NCBI RefSeq assembly: GCF_042477335.2 | Contig: NC_091247.1 | Span: 43,578,501-43,642,500, forward strand | From: Ovis canadensis | Taxonomy: Eukaryota; Chordata; Mammalia; Artiodactyla; Bovidae | Reading direction: 5' to 3' | DNA length: 64,000 bases | Shown here: positions 1 to 11,447 of the stretch, one piece after another | Layout of the letters: each line of letters starts with the position of its first letter | Numbering within the stretch: the stretch's first letter is position 1 | Made by a program: the position numbers and the translations under genes | Notes under the pieces: model-generated | What the model saw: only the letters and a program-made list of their open reading frames with translations | Told to the model about the DNA's origin: nothing | Databases searched by the model: none

Positions 1-28
1 CTTTATCACTAGCACCACCTGGGAAGTC
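1..28 (-). mobile_element. Bov-tA SINE, 5' end only
   Basis: The first bases are the reverse complement of the tRNA-like head of Bov-tA (cttcccaggtggtgctagtg). The rest of the element lies outside the window. Being tRNA-derived, it carries no functional tRNA. Confidence 0.6.
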
Positions 29-105
29 CTGTATATCCCATATTTCCCTTTTCATGAGACATAAGCAAAAATCCAAGGTGCATAGTAGTTATACAGTACA
101 CCACC

Positions 106-950
106 AGTTTAGTTCAGTTCAGTCGTCAGTCATGTCCGACTCTTTGCAACCCCATGAATTGCAGCACGCCAGGCCTCCCTGTCCATCACCAGCTCCCAGA
201 GTTCACTCAGACTTGCGTCCACCAAGTCAGTGATGCCATCCAGCCATCTCATCCTCTGTCGTCCCCTTCTCCTGCCCACAATCCCTCCCAGCATCAGAGT
301 CTTTTCCAATGAGTCAACTCTTCACATGAGGTGGCCAAAGTACTGGAGTTTCAGCTTTAGCATCATTCCTTCCAAAGAAATCCCAGGGCTGATCTCCTTC
401 AGAATGGACTGGTTGGATCTCCTTGCAGTCCAAGGGACTCTCAAGAGTCTTCTCCAACACCACAGTTCAAAAGCATCAATTCTTTGGTGCTCAGCCTTCT
501 TCACAGTCCAACTCTCACATCCATGCATGACTACTGGAAAAACCAAAGCCTTGACTAGACGGACCTTAGTCGGCAAAGTAATGTCTCTGCTTTTGAATAT
601 GCTATCTAGGTTGGTCATAACTTTTCTTCCAAGGAGTAAGCGTCTTTTAATTTCATGGCTGCAGTCACCATCTGCAGTGATTTTGGAGCCCAAAAAAATA
701 AAGTCTGACACTGTTTCCACTGTTTCTCCATCTATTTCCCATGGAGTAATGGGACCGGATGCCATGATCTTCATTTTCTGAATGTTGAGCTTTAAGCCCA
801 CTTTTTCACTCTCCTCTTTTACTTTCATCAAGAGGCTTTTTAGTTCCTCTTCACTTTCTGCTATAAGTGTGGTGTCATCTGTATATCTGAGGTTATTGAT
901 ATTTCTCCTGGCAATCTTGATTCCAGCTTGTGCTTCTTCCAGTCCAGCAT
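106..950 (-). mobile_element. BovB (RTE LINE), 5'-truncated
   Basis: The plus strand starts with the ttcagttcag tail that marks the reversed BovB 3' end and runs into antisense reverse transcriptase sequence. The minus strand encodes the RT palm motif as RYTDDTT, where the usual RYADD is mutated, followed by IMASGPIT and the C-terminal GCESWTVKKAE block. Similarity ends abruptly at about 950, a normal 5' truncation for target-primed insertion. It cannot make an active enzyme because endonuclease and most of the RT are missing. Confidence 0.9.
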
Positions 951-1857
951 AATTTGGGTTAAAAATGAACAAAAATTATAAATAAAGTCAACTGGATTGT
1001 AAATTAACCTAGTGAAAGCAGTGGCCTCATATAGTTTGTTTTTCTTACATTGCACAGCAAATATTCAGTTAATATATTTTTATTACTTTCAATAAGAAGA
1101 AATGCCCTAAGTGATAAGAGAAAGAGGAAAAAAGAGAAAATAGACAAGCAATCATCATTTATACTTGTATGCTGGTTGAGAGAAATTTCATCAAAGGAGA
1201 AAGTGAAATGTGACAGTTGATATGATGGTTTTAGATCATCTGTGGATTTTTTGTTATTCTCCATGAATTAGCTAGTTATTCCTGTGGGAACTGAAGAGCT
1301 ATGTGTTCTTGATTGTATTAGCTCCTTTCTAACATAACGAGAAAAGAAAAGACACTCAATTAAGCTCTTTTGGCCCAAAGCTTATTCCAATCGGGTCTCT
1401 GCCCTTTGCATGTCTTCACTACTGGATTAACCTGATTTCTCACTTATATGCCATGTCAGGAAAATCAAATGAAAAGATGCCTAGGAATTGACAGAAAGCA
1501 TGCTCATGCTGAAGAAACAGGTATAATTTGATTAAATCCTGAGTTTCATATTGCTGCCTGCATGTTCTTTTGGAAGATGTATGACTATATAGCTTAGTCC
1601 TGGGAAGTAATAACTGTGAAATCTGGCTGTTGCCAAAGTAAATATTGCATGTTTTCCTGTCGAAATAGTCAGTGTGTGTGCTTGCTGTGCCTCACTGGGG
1701 ACAGTACTGCTATAGAGCCACGTGTGTTATTTTTTTTCCCTGATTTGAATACTACTTTTTCTAAATGGTATTCAAATGTGTCAATCCAAAAGATGTTTTC
1801 TAATGCATCAAAGGCCCAGTGATATTTATGATATCAGGAAACTGAAGTCACTATATT
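951..1857. other. No feature recognised
   Basis: AT-rich sequence between two BovB fragments. I see no open frame of convincing length, no young repeat and no CpG clustering. Confidence 0.4.
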
Positions 1858-1869
1858 AAAGGCAGTGAG

Positions 1870-2226
1870 TGGTGCTAGAGAAGATTCTTGAGAATGCATT
1901 TGACAGCAAGGACATCAAAACAGTCAATCCTAAAGGAAATCAACCCTGAATATTCATTTGAAGGACTGATGCTGAAGCTCCAATACTTTGGCCACCTGAT
2001 GTGAAGAGCTGACTCATTGGAAGAGACCCTGATGCTGGGAAAGACTCAGGGCAAGAGGAGAAAGGGGTGACAGAGGATGAGATGGTTGGATGGCATCACT
2101 GACTCAATGGACATGAGTCTGAGCAAACTCCAGGAGATAGTGAAGGACAGGGAAGCTTGGTGTGCTGCAGTCCAGGGGGTGACAGAGTCGCACATGACTT
2201 AGCGACTGAACAACAGCAACAACAAC
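1870..2226 (+). mobile_element. BovB 3'-end fragment with target duplication
   Basis: This short insertion carries the last 350 bp of BovB, including the FGHLM and DEMVGWHH-type C-terminal coding remnants and a (caa)n tail in place of the more common (tgaact)n tail. A perfect 12-bp target duplication, aaaggcagtgag, flanks it at 1858-1869 and 2227-2238. Decay and tail type suggest an older insertion than the tgaact-tailed copies. Confidence 0.85.
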
Positions 2227-2238
2227 AAAGGCAGTGAG

Positions 2239-2768
2239 AGTCTTTTCCAGCCACCAGAGAGCAGGCAATGGGCTCTTTGCAGGACTAGCCTTGACCCTTT
2301 GACTTCATCCCAGGTATGTAGATAGACGGGTAGATTCATACACAGAAGATTGATACAGAGGTGGATACATAGAGCATAGCCTTGTGGAGGGAGGTATGGG
2401 ATGAAGACTATATTTCCTGGCCTTTCTTGCAGCTAGATGTGGCTAAGCCATGATATGTAAGCCATGTGATATGGGTCCTTCAAGGACTTAAAGATGAATC
2501 TGTAGGGATGAACACATTTCTCGCCCATTTGGGTTTGGTTGCTTGTGCTGGGATGCTAGAGCGATGTGGAATTGAGTAAGGCATGGCCTCTATCTTCAAG
2601 GCATTTATAATTAATCACACCTTAAAAGTATAAAAACTACTGGAATGCAGAAGAAAAGAGAATTCATTCTGAGTGAAGGAAATTCAGAAGTCTTCACAAA
2701 GAGAATACAATCTAAGCTGGCTCTTAAAGAGTGAATTATAACAATAATGACTCAGATTTATTGAGGAC
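2239..2768. other. No feature recognised
   Basis: Unique-looking sequence with no repeat family or gene that I can name. Confidence 0.4.
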
Positions 2769-2779
2769 TTACCTGAATT

Positions 2780-2974
2780 ATGGGCTTCCCTGGTGGCTCA
2801 GCTGGTAAAGAATCTGCCTGCAATGCGGGAGACCTGGGTTCGATCCCAGGTTGGGAAGATCCCCTGGAGAAGGGAAAGGCTACCTGCTCCAGTACTCTGG
2901 CCTGGAGAATCCCATGGACTGTATAGTCTATGGGGTTGCAAAGAGTCAGACACGAGTGAGCAACTTTCATTTAT
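2780..2974 (+). mobile_element. Bov-tA SINE, full length
   Basis: It starts with the tRNA-like head (gggcttccctggtggctca), contains the A/B-box-like gttcgatccc, then the BovB-derived body ending in gagcaactttcat. A target duplication ctgaatt flanks it at 2773-2779 and 2975-2981, or 11 bp with one mismatch. It would depend on BovB machinery for mobility. Confidence 0.92.
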
Positions 2975-2984
2975 CTGAATTGGG

Positions 2985-3185
2985 CAGTGCATGAAATGCT
3001 TTACAGACATTGTCTATTGATAAATTATTCTGTATAACAGTTCTGTGAGATAAGTACTATGATCATCCTTTTCACAGATAGAGGAACTGAGGAGTAAAAA
3101 GGTTAAATGACATGACTGAGATAAGAGAGTTAATAAGTGGCTGAGCCAAGGCCTAAACCTCACACCATCTGATGGTCCTAAAACT
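2985..3185 (-). mobile_element. MIR SINE
   Basis: Core MIR features are seen in reverse: a ctgtgagataagtactatgatcatcc-like block, cacagatagaggaactgagg, then gttaataagtggctgagcc. This is an ancient mammal-wide element, strongly diverged. Confidence 0.8.
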
Positions 3186-4279
3186 CCACCCTAGAGCTTG
3201 GCTGCCTACAGCTAAATTGGATGAAGATAGAAAGAAAAGCAAATTGTCACAAAGTCCAACAGTGATTGGCGCAGGCAATTCAGTCTGAACCAGTTCTTAG
3301 GTGGAATTTAGGCCAGTGTTTCTTAATGTATGTTAGCATATTTGGCAGAATATCAGTCTTTTGAGATGTTCGGGAAAGGAAAACCAAAAGATTTACCTAC
3401 ACACTAACATACGAAGATTATAAGAAGGCCTATAGTAAAGAAAAATGCTAAATTTAATTTTACAAAAACTAGAATTCCTCAATCCTATTTGACCACAGAA
3501 CATTTTTTTAAACTTTGCTTTATAAAAATTGTTGAATGTAAATTAAAGTAGAGGCTGTAAAAATGTTTACCTACTCACCACCCAGCTTCAACAGCTATCA
3601 CTATTCTTCCTACTTATTTCATCTATGCCCACTTCGCCCCTTCTCACTCTCTCTCTCTTTTTTTTTTTTTTTTTGCTGCAGTATTTTAAAGGAAATTTCA
3701 GACAGCATGCTATTCCATCCTTAAATACCTTAGAGTATATCTCCAAAAAAAGGGAGAGATTTTCTTACAGAAAGTGTCATTATTATGCCTAACAAGATTA
3801 AAATATTTTTTCTTAATAGAACAATACTCAATTCACATGTCAATGTCCCTGATTACCTAAAAAAAACCCAAAAAACAGAGCCCCCCCCTTTAATAAAACC
3901 ATTGCAGCTCTGTGTTTGTCATATTGATTCAGTTTTACAACCAAACACCAGAACCAAGCAATCCCACGTTAGAAAAATGTACAAATAGTTGATAGCTCTC
4001 GTCTAGGATACATTAGAGTTAAAACCCTCTTAAAAATTCAGCCTGAAAAGCACAAGACAGAGGACATTTAGTTTTTATCCTCAAGACGTCTCTTGGCTAG
4101 AGAAGTGACTGACAACCAGGTTATATCACCTTTTCCTTTTCTCACTTGACTTGCCAAATAGAAAGAAAATAGAATTCTTTTAGCATCCCATGAACACGTA
4201 TGCTGAGGAACACATTTTGGGAAATCTTGATTTAGGCAAAACAACCAGTTGAAAGAAGGGACTGTTTTGGTATTTAATC
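3186..4279. other. Mostly unassigned; old L1M-like tract at about 3500-3800
   Basis: About 3500-3800 resembles the old mammalian L1 3' region containing a ccacccagctt block and a ttttaaagg-aaatttcagacag block, with a CT/T-rich simple repeat at 3645-3674. Family assignment is tentative. The rest shows nothing I recognise. Confidence 0.4.
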
Positions 4280-5411
4280 GAAAAAGCAAGAGAGTTCCAG
4301 AAAAACATCTATTTCTGCTTTATTGACTATGCCAAAGCCTTTGACTGTGTGGATCACAAGAAACTGTGGGAAATTCTGAAAGAGATGGGAATGCCAGACC
4401 ACCTGACCTTCCTCTTGAGAAACCAGTATGCAGGTCAGGAAGCAACAGTTAGAACTGGACATGGAACAACAGACTGTTTCCAAATAGGAAAAGGAGTCCA
4501 TCAAGGCTGTATATTGTCACCCTGCTTATTTAACTTCTATGCAGAGTACATCATGAGAAATGCTGGGCTGGAAGAAGCACAAGCTGGAATCAAGAATGCC
4601 AGGAGAAATATCAATAACCTCAGATATGCAGATGACACCACCCTTATGGCAGAAAGTGAGGAGGAACTAAAGAGCCTCTTGATGAAAGTGAAAGAGGAGA
4701 GTGAAAAAGTTGGCTTAAAGCCCAACATTCAGAAAACTAAGATGAAAGCATCTGGTCTCATCATTTCATGGGAAATAGATGGGGAAACAGTGGAAACAGT
4801 GTCAGACTTTATTTTTGGGGGGCTCCAAAATCACTCCAGATGGTGATTAAAGCCATGAAATAAAAACACGCTTACTGCTTGGTAGGAAAGTTACGACCAA
4901 CCTAGATAGCATATTGAAAAGCGGAGACATTACTTTGCCAACAAAGGTCTGTCTAGTCAAGGCTATGGTTTTTCCAATGGTCATGTATGATGTGAGAGTT
5001 GGACTATAAAGAAAGCTGAGCGCTGAAGAATTAATGCTTTTGAACTGTGATATTGGAGAAGACTCTTGAGAGTCCCTTGGACTGCAAGGAGATCCAACCA
5101 GTCCATCCTAAAGGAGAACAGTCCTGGGTGTTCATTGGAAGGACTGATGTTGAAGCTGAAACTCCAATACTTTGGCCACCTAGTGCAAAGAGCTGACTCA
5201 TTTGAAAAGACTCTGATGCTGGGAAAGATTGAGGGCAGGAGAAGAAGGGGACGACAGAGGATGAGATGTTTAGATGCCATCACCTACTCAATGGACTTGA
5301 GTTTGGGTAGACTCCAGGAGTTGGTGATGGACAGGGAGGCCTGGCGTGCTGCGGTTCATGGGGTCGCAAAGAGTCGGACACGACTGAGCAACTGAACTGA
5401 ACTGAACTGAG
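4280..5411 (+). mobile_element. BovB, 5'-truncated, RT region
   Basis: It begins in the RT finger region (KAREFQKNI equivalent) and reads through FDCVDHKKLW, GVHQGCILSPC and LRYADDTTLM to the C-terminal [11 protein letters not shown] block, ending in (actga)n. The longest intact piece is 165 codons (4349-4846). A frameshift in the ggggggctcc run near 4818-4824 and later lesions break the frame. The YADD catalytic motif is preserved, but endonuclease is absent. Confidence 0.92.
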
Positions 5412-5460
5412 TGATAGGTTTGGACTCATTATGTGGATTTCTCTCTCTCTCTCTCTTTTT

Positions 5461-5763
5461 TTAAAGATTTATTTTTTCATTTTTTTGGATGTGGTGGGTC
5501 TTTGTTGCTGTTTGGGAACTTTCTCCAGTTGTGGTGAGTGGGGCTATTTTTTGTTATAGTGTGCAGGCTTATTCCTGCAGTGGCTTCTCTTGTTGCAGAG
5601 GGCTCTAGGCACTCAGGCTCAGTAGCTGCAGTGAGCCAGCTCAGTCGTTGTACATGGGCTCAGTTGCCCCACTGCATGAGGGATCTTCCTGGATGAGGGA
5701 TTAAACCAGTGTCTTCTGTATTGCAAGGTGGACTGTCCACACCTGGACCACCAGGGAAGCCCC
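5461..5763 (-). mobile_element. CHR-type tRNA-derived SINE
   Basis: It is read in reverse and ends with ggaccaccagggaagcccc, the reversed CHR head, preceded by the body phrases ggctcagttgcccc and gtgggtctttgttgctg. It begins with an A/T-rich tail. CHR elements are shared by ruminants, whales and hippos. Confidence 0.8.
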
Positions 5764-5789
5764 CAAATTTTTCTGTTTTGAAGTCATCA

Positions 5790-6275
5790 CATCCTAAACT
5801 AATGCCACTTGTGGCAACATGGATGGACCTAGAGATTGTCATACTGAGTGAAGCAAGTCAGACAGAGGAGAAATATTGTATATGTTATTCTTTATATGCA
5901 GAATCTAAAAAGAAATGATGCAAATGAACATATTTACAAAACAGAAATAGACTCACAGACTTAGAGAATAAGCTTATGGTTGCTGGTGGTGTGGGGGTGG
6001 GGTGGATAGGGGTTTTCGGGGGAAGATGGGCGGAAGGGATAGTTAGGGAGTTTGGGATCAATACATACACAGTGCTGAATTTAATATGGATAAGCAACAA
6101 AGTCCTATTGTATAGCATAGGGAACTCTGCTCAATGTTACGTGGCAGCCTAGATGGAAGGGGAGTTTGGGGGAGAATAGGTACATGTATATTTATGGTTG
6201 AGTCCCTTTGCCATCCACCTGAAACTACTGCAATATTGTTAATTGGCTATACTCCAAAATAAAAAAAGATTTTAA
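5790..6275 (+). mobile_element. L1 3' end (artiodactyl type)
   Basis: Diagnostic phrases are acatggatggacctagag, agtgaagcaagtcagacagag and aaatagactcacagac, then a G-rich block at 5985-6035 and a terminal ctccaaaataaaaaaag. Only the end of ORF2 and the 3' UTR remain. Confidence 0.85.
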
Positions 6276-6374
6276 TTAAATCATTCTAGTCTAAAAGGGA
6301 GGGTTTAGTAATTAGTCCTGGTTGTGACTCCTAGATACATAGGTGATATTAACACACACACATACAACACACAA

Positions 6375-6634
6375 GCTGCTGCTGCTAAGTTGCTTCAGCC
6401 CTGTCCGACTCTGTGCGACCCTATAGACGGCAGCCCACCAGGCTCCGCCGTTTCTGGGATTCTCCAGGCAAGAACACTGGAGTGGGTTGCCATTTCCTTC
6501 TCCAATGCATGAAAGTGAAAAGTGAAAGTGAAGTCGCTCAGTCATGTCCAACTCTTAGCGACCCCATGGACTGCAGCCCACCAGGCTCCTCCATCCATGG
6601 GATTTTCCAGGCAAGAGTACTGGAGTGACAATAC
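6375..6634 (-). mobile_element. BOV-A2 SINE
   Basis: It starts with the reversed (gct)n tail gctgctgctgctaag and shows the two-monomer structure, with two copies of the gactc-nnngcgacccc block at about 6409 and 6550. The possible target duplication acacacaa (6367-6374 and 6635-6642) lies in an AC-rich tract and is weak support. Confidence 0.92.
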
Positions 6635-6642
6635 ACACACAA

Positions 6643-8425
6643 AACACTGCAAATCTTAAAACAGAGAAGCGTGGCTGCTGAGTTAAAATCAGGTCAAAAC
6701 CATCTGAGACAAGTGACTAGGTTATTCAAGATCTGTTTGAAGGAGATGCATCTAAAAGAGAGATTTTCAGTATGGATATGGAAAGAGAGGTTTGCAGTAT
6801 GGATATGGAAAGGGACAGAATGATAAACCATACAGCACAATAGCAATTTACTTTCCCGTCCATGATAGGAGCTGAAATAAACACCTCATGCTGGTATACT
6901 GCCAACGATATCTTCCAAAGTAAAGAATAGAAGAAGTGATTTCATTAATTGCTGCTTCAATGGCTGGCTAAATATTTATATACCCCACATGCACTGTACT
7001 CAAAATTTATACTAGCAAAGCAGCCTGCAGCAAGCAAAACATTGATTGAGTCATAAAAACTCAAGATTACTAACTCGAATATCTTCTTGCTTTGTATAAA
7101 ACTAATTGCTCGGCCAGGGAACGCAATTTCTGAGACAATTACCAGGAATGGGGGCTTTAATGATTTTGTCTTAATGTTTTGCATAAGTAAATAGTAGCTG
7201 CCTGATTCAGGACCCTGAGTGAGTTTCCTTCCACTGTGCAGAGTTAATAGAATGCATTTCTCACCAGGAGCCCGGGTGATTCTTTACCTGAAGTCAGACC
7301 CGTGTACATCCCAAACTTGAAATTTCTTTGTGTTCCTGAAGCTGTTCCCATCCTCAGGTCATCCTCAGTGTCTGATGCTACATTATCAACTGTCAAATTG
7401 TGTGAAGGAAAGCAAACAGAAGTGTAAGTCATCAAACAGTGAAAGGTATCTCTATTACCAAAGCCCCAGGTAGTCATTTGCTGGGTTTGACACTGCAAAC
7501 AGACTGTAAGCCAGTTGGCTTCGGGACTGGTAGGGAAGTGTCAGGTCAGGGGAGACCAAGCACTCATATTATGTGCTTCCTGTCAGGAGCCTGGCAACCC
7601 TTTCTCCACTTGTCTCAGGACATAACCAGGCATGACCTCGTTAATTGCTATCGGACAGGATGGACAAGGAGGAGTCAGGGCCTAGAAGCAAATGTCCTCC
7701 TGGAGTAGACAGACCCCGGGGAGACACAGCCAGCCGAAGGAGCAGTGAGGGTAGAGTTTAGCTTCCAGGGGGTATGGCGATAGGTAAACTTTAATAGTGC
7801 CAGCAAGAAGACTGCACTAGGCAGCTCCACACAGAAGAGCAGAGGTGTCCGGACAGACAGGGAAAGTATGATGATTGATAATCCTGGAGTTGGTGACAGT
7901 CAGAAAGCCAGGAAGATGGTCAGTTTCACTGGGGCTGTAGGTCAGTGGAGCCAGGACTCCAGCACGGAGAATTTATAGGCAGGTAGAGCTTGAGATTGAT
8001 CCAAACAGCATGGAAGCCCAGTGTTTTAGTTAAGGTATAGCTGGATATAGCTGTTGTAACAAAGAGACCCAACGTAACATGGCTTCCATGATAGAATTTT
8101 ACTCCTCTCTCAAGCAACACTGAGAAACAGGAAGCTCCACAAAACTACAGCTCCACGAGGTTGTCTAGAAACCCGCCTCTGCTCACAGCTCCCTTCACTG
8201 TGTCTGAAGTTGTTGCTCCAGCTCCCCTTGTCCGTTGGTACAGCTGGCTTACTAGCACCATGTTGGGGTCCAGCCCATAGGAGGGGTGAAGGAGAACAGG
8301 GAGGAAACTTGATTTGAAATTCAAGAGGCAGAAATTTTATATATTACTTCTACTCATTGGTCAAACCTAGTCATATGGCTACTCCCAGTTGTCAGAAGCA
8401 CTGGGAAAGGTACTCTTTAATGGTC
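6643..8425. other. No gene recognised
   Basis: Unique-looking sequence. A part near 8030-8160 (ggatatagctgttgtaacaaag) resembles an old mammalian interspersed repeat that I cannot name. ORFs here are short and have no recognisable family. Confidence 0.4.
6758..6811 (+). repeat. Two-copy 27-bp tandem duplication
   Basis: The block cagtatggatatggaaag occurs at 6768 and again at 6795, giving a 27-bp period with a few substitutions between copies. Confidence 0.8.
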
Positions 8426-8641
8426 GTGAAAATTAAAGTGTTGATCACTCAGTCATGTCTGACTCTTTGCGACCCCATGGACTGTAGCCCGCCAGGCTCC
8501 TCTGTCCCTGGGATTCTCCAGGCAGGAATACTGGTGTGGGTTGCCATGCCCTTCTCCAGTGGATCTTCCCAACCCAGGGATCAAACTTGGGTCTCTCACA
8601 CTGCAGGGAGATTTTTTTTTTTACCATCTGTGCCACCAGAG
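8426..8641 (-). mobile_element. Bov-tA SINE
   Basis: It is read in reverse: cactcagtcatgtctgactc at the left, then gatcttcccaacccaggga and ccatctgtgccaccaga at the right. A short poly-T disruption lies at 8612-8622 in the tRNA-like part. Confidence 0.9.
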
Positions 8642-9282
8642 TGTGTCCAGCTAAATTTCACACTCAGATCAACACAGCAAACCTCACTCAGTGCTGAGCA
8701 CCGAACAATTTGTCTCTAGCTCTTCCTCTTTCCCCAGTTGGGTACTAGATTGGTGTGGAGCCTGAACTGGGCTAGACACTGACTGGGACCAAGTCAGGCA
8801 GGTGGCCCTGGCCATGAGGGAAGAAGGGCCACTGAACAAAGGAAGCAAGCAGGCAGGAAGTGTGTGCTTTGTAAACAGTGTCACCCACAGTGAGAAAGCT
8901 CAGAGAGTGTTACCCGAGGGCACACATGAGGTTCCTGGACAACTAAGTAGGTGCTGAGACCTTGGCACAGCCTTGCTTGCAGGTCCCAGCCCCTAAGACA
9001 GAGGGTGCCTCCCACCTCCACATTGCTTACTTTCCTCGCTCACTGCACCCACAAATACCCAAACATCCCAGATGCTTGTGAGTGAGACGGCAAAATCCCC
9101 TTTTACCCACTTCCCCAATTTGACTCCCCAGAATTCACCACTGTTAACCATGTGATCCTTCCTGACTCCTCTTCATGTGTTTATAAACACGAACACAGAG
9201 AAAAATACAGTGGTTCCTTTTCACGTAGGTGGGATTGTGACCCACATGTGTTTTATTTCTTCACTTAATAATATATCATCAA
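8642..9282. other. No feature recognised
   Basis: Unassigned sequence without a gene-like frame or a recognisable repeat. Confidence 0.4.
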
Positions 9283-9367
9283 GAATTCTCTGGTGGTCCA
9301 TTGTTAAGACTTGGCACTTTCACTGCCAAGGGCCTGGGTTCTATCCATGGTTGGGGATCATAACCAC
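9283..9367 (+). mobile_element. CHR SINE fragment
   Basis: The phrase attctctggtggtccattg, followed by cactttcactgccaagggcc and ggttggggatcataa, matches the CHR head in forward orientation. The distal part is missing. Confidence 0.75.
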
Positions 9368-10582
9368 CTTCTTGACTGGGTGCTATTATTTTCCCCTCTT
9401 AAAAATGACAGTTATGAGGAGTTTAAGTGACTTGCTCTTACACAGTTGGTGAAAAGTCAAACTAGGGTTGGAATTCTGACCTTAGTCCTTTTGCGAGCAT
9501 CCTTTGCTATCACAATTCTGCTGTGGACATCCTTGTGCATCTTGTCTTGCAGGTCTTCCACAGCAAACCTTGTCAGCAGTTGCACCAGAAAAGCTTGACT
9601 TTTGCCTCACCACCTCTTAGACTCCCCTGGAAACTGAACCAGTCTCCCCGATTACTGGACCGCTGGTTGTCTCATAGGGCACATGGCTTTAGCTGCTCCA
9701 GTTGACTTGTGCTGGGAAGGGGCCCTCAACTCCATTCCAACCGCCATACCTGCCCCAGCTCCACCCCCCTAGGCTATCGTTCTCTCTACCTCCAAACTTG
9801 TCCTCTTAAACACTAATAGGTCTGCCCCAGCATCTGTCACCCCTGCTTAGATAAGTCAACCCCGCCTGGTACCTTCTGCCTAAAAGTTTACAGCCACGAA
9901 TGATGTAGATTTTCCCTCCCCTCTGCTGCTACAGCAAATGGAAAGTCTTTGAGGGGTCAGTGTCCAGCATCTACCTTTCCTCCGCAGTCTCCCTGTTAGG
10001 CAGGAGCAGGCTGCAAGGGGCTGATACCAGGGAGACCTCTGCTCCCCTTCTGGGCCATCACTATGGAAACAGATGTTCTTCAGGGGCTATATCCCCCTCC
10101 TGTCTATTTCCCTTCACCTTCTGGGGGCTCTGTCCCTCTCGCTTCCCTCTTGCCTATCTTCCTATCACTAAAACCTTCTCTCGCACATGTGAAAATGTGG
10201 GTCCCAAGCCCATGGTCTTCAGTCTTCCCCCCCAGAGAATAGGACTTCAACGCAAGGGTGAACTGCTCTGAGGGTGATGGACATGGACACGGATGTAGGT
10301 GTCTGCTGCTAATGCGGTAGAGGGAACGACTCCATCAGACGTTTGAAGCTGGTGGCTCTGATTCTGGATCTTTAGAAACTAGAGGCTCTGCCAGGCAAGA
10401 GTGAGTGGCTCTGAGGTGTCAGGACAAAAGGCCCCCTGAACCTATACTCCCCACCTCCCCCTGCCCTCAGCTCTCCCTGGTGTGGCTGCTCCTCTAGACC
10501 CTGCTTGTGGTCACACCCTTCATGAAGCTGGTCTGCCTCATCTGTCAGGCTATAGGCTTCATTTTCTAACCTGGCTGCCTTG
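9368..10582. other. Mostly unassigned; MIR-like trace at about 9385-9475
   Basis: About 9385-9475 resembles the MIR core (gaggagtttaagtgacttgc). The remainder (9480-10582) is C/T-rich unique sequence with several short overlapping open frames on the plus strand. None shows a motif I recognise. Confidence 0.4.
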
Positions 10583-10697
10583 TCATTTAGTTGCTAAATC
10601 AAGTCCAATTCTTTGCAACCCCATGGACTGCAGCACGAAAGGCTTCCCTACCCTTCACCATTTCCCAGAACTTGCTCACATTCATATCCATTGAGTT
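10583..10697 (-). mobile_element. BovB 3'-end fragment
   Basis: Reversed BovB 3' end: caagtccaattctttgcaac, then the catggactgcagcacgaaagg and catatccattgagtt phrases. Only about 115 bp is present. Confidence 0.75.
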
Positions 10698-11447
10698 GCC
10701 CCTCCAAAACGAGGGCAGATAAAGTGAGTAAAACTCAGGAGTTGCCACAACACCGGCCGTGGAGATGCCACAGTCTCAGGGTAAGTCTCACGGTCTCAGG
10801 GTGGTTTCTCACAGGCCTGCTGACCTCACCCCCGTTCCACCCCAGATCCTCTGAGTCTGAGTCTCTGGGGTGCTGCCCACAATGTGTTTTAAGAAGTCCC
10901 CCGGCCCCCAGGGAAGTCTGATGCATGCTCGAGTGTGAGAACCATTCTTCTGCGTGTGGCTCCTCATTCTCTCTCCTGGGCGGAAAGAGTGTCCACTTTC
11001 CTCACAAGACTGAGGGTTTTCTGTGGTTTGGCACTTGAAGCAAGGTGGTCAACCCCTGTTAGCCCATGCTCAGTCTGTTCTGGGCCATGAACCAAACATT
11101 TCTATCCTTTGTTTGGAGAAGCCAGGTGTCCGCCCAAGAAAAGAAGGAAGTATTGCCCCTCTTGGGGTACTATTGTTTCATGAGGCCAAGAAAACTAACA
11201 GTGGAGTCTCAGGATTTGGGGAGAGGAAGAATTTGAGGGAGGCAGCAGTTTTCCAGCTTTTCTGGAAACTGGCATGTTGAGAGGATCCCCTTGTTGCAGA
11301 AAGGGGGACTAAACTTCTTAATCCTTCATGTACCACTCATGCTGAGGTCAGATTACTAGTTACCACAGTCTTCTAGAATTCAGAGGGGGCTGGAGTAGGA
11401 GCCAGGATCATGAGGGCCCTTGAAAGCTATTTGTAAAATGTTAGGTA
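10698..11447. other. No feature recognised
   Basis: Unique-looking, moderately GC-rich sequence. I see no convincing gene. Confidence 0.4.

Noticed and set aside
230-781. Long open frame on the plus strand across a BovB
   Set aside because: It is the antisense shadow of the BovB reverse transcriptase; the same pattern recurs at 11479-12129, 14046-14453, 28369-28941 (minus) and 51663-52199 (minus).
2780-2974. tRNA-like A/B-box sequences in Bov-tA and CHR elements throughout the window
   Set aside because: They are tRNA-derived SINE heads with degraded arms, not functional tRNA genes.
8267-8430. tgttggggtccagccc resembling the terminus of the LTR at 48.5 kb
   Set aside because: Similarity stops after about 15 bases and no other end or duplication was found, so an LTR is not supported.
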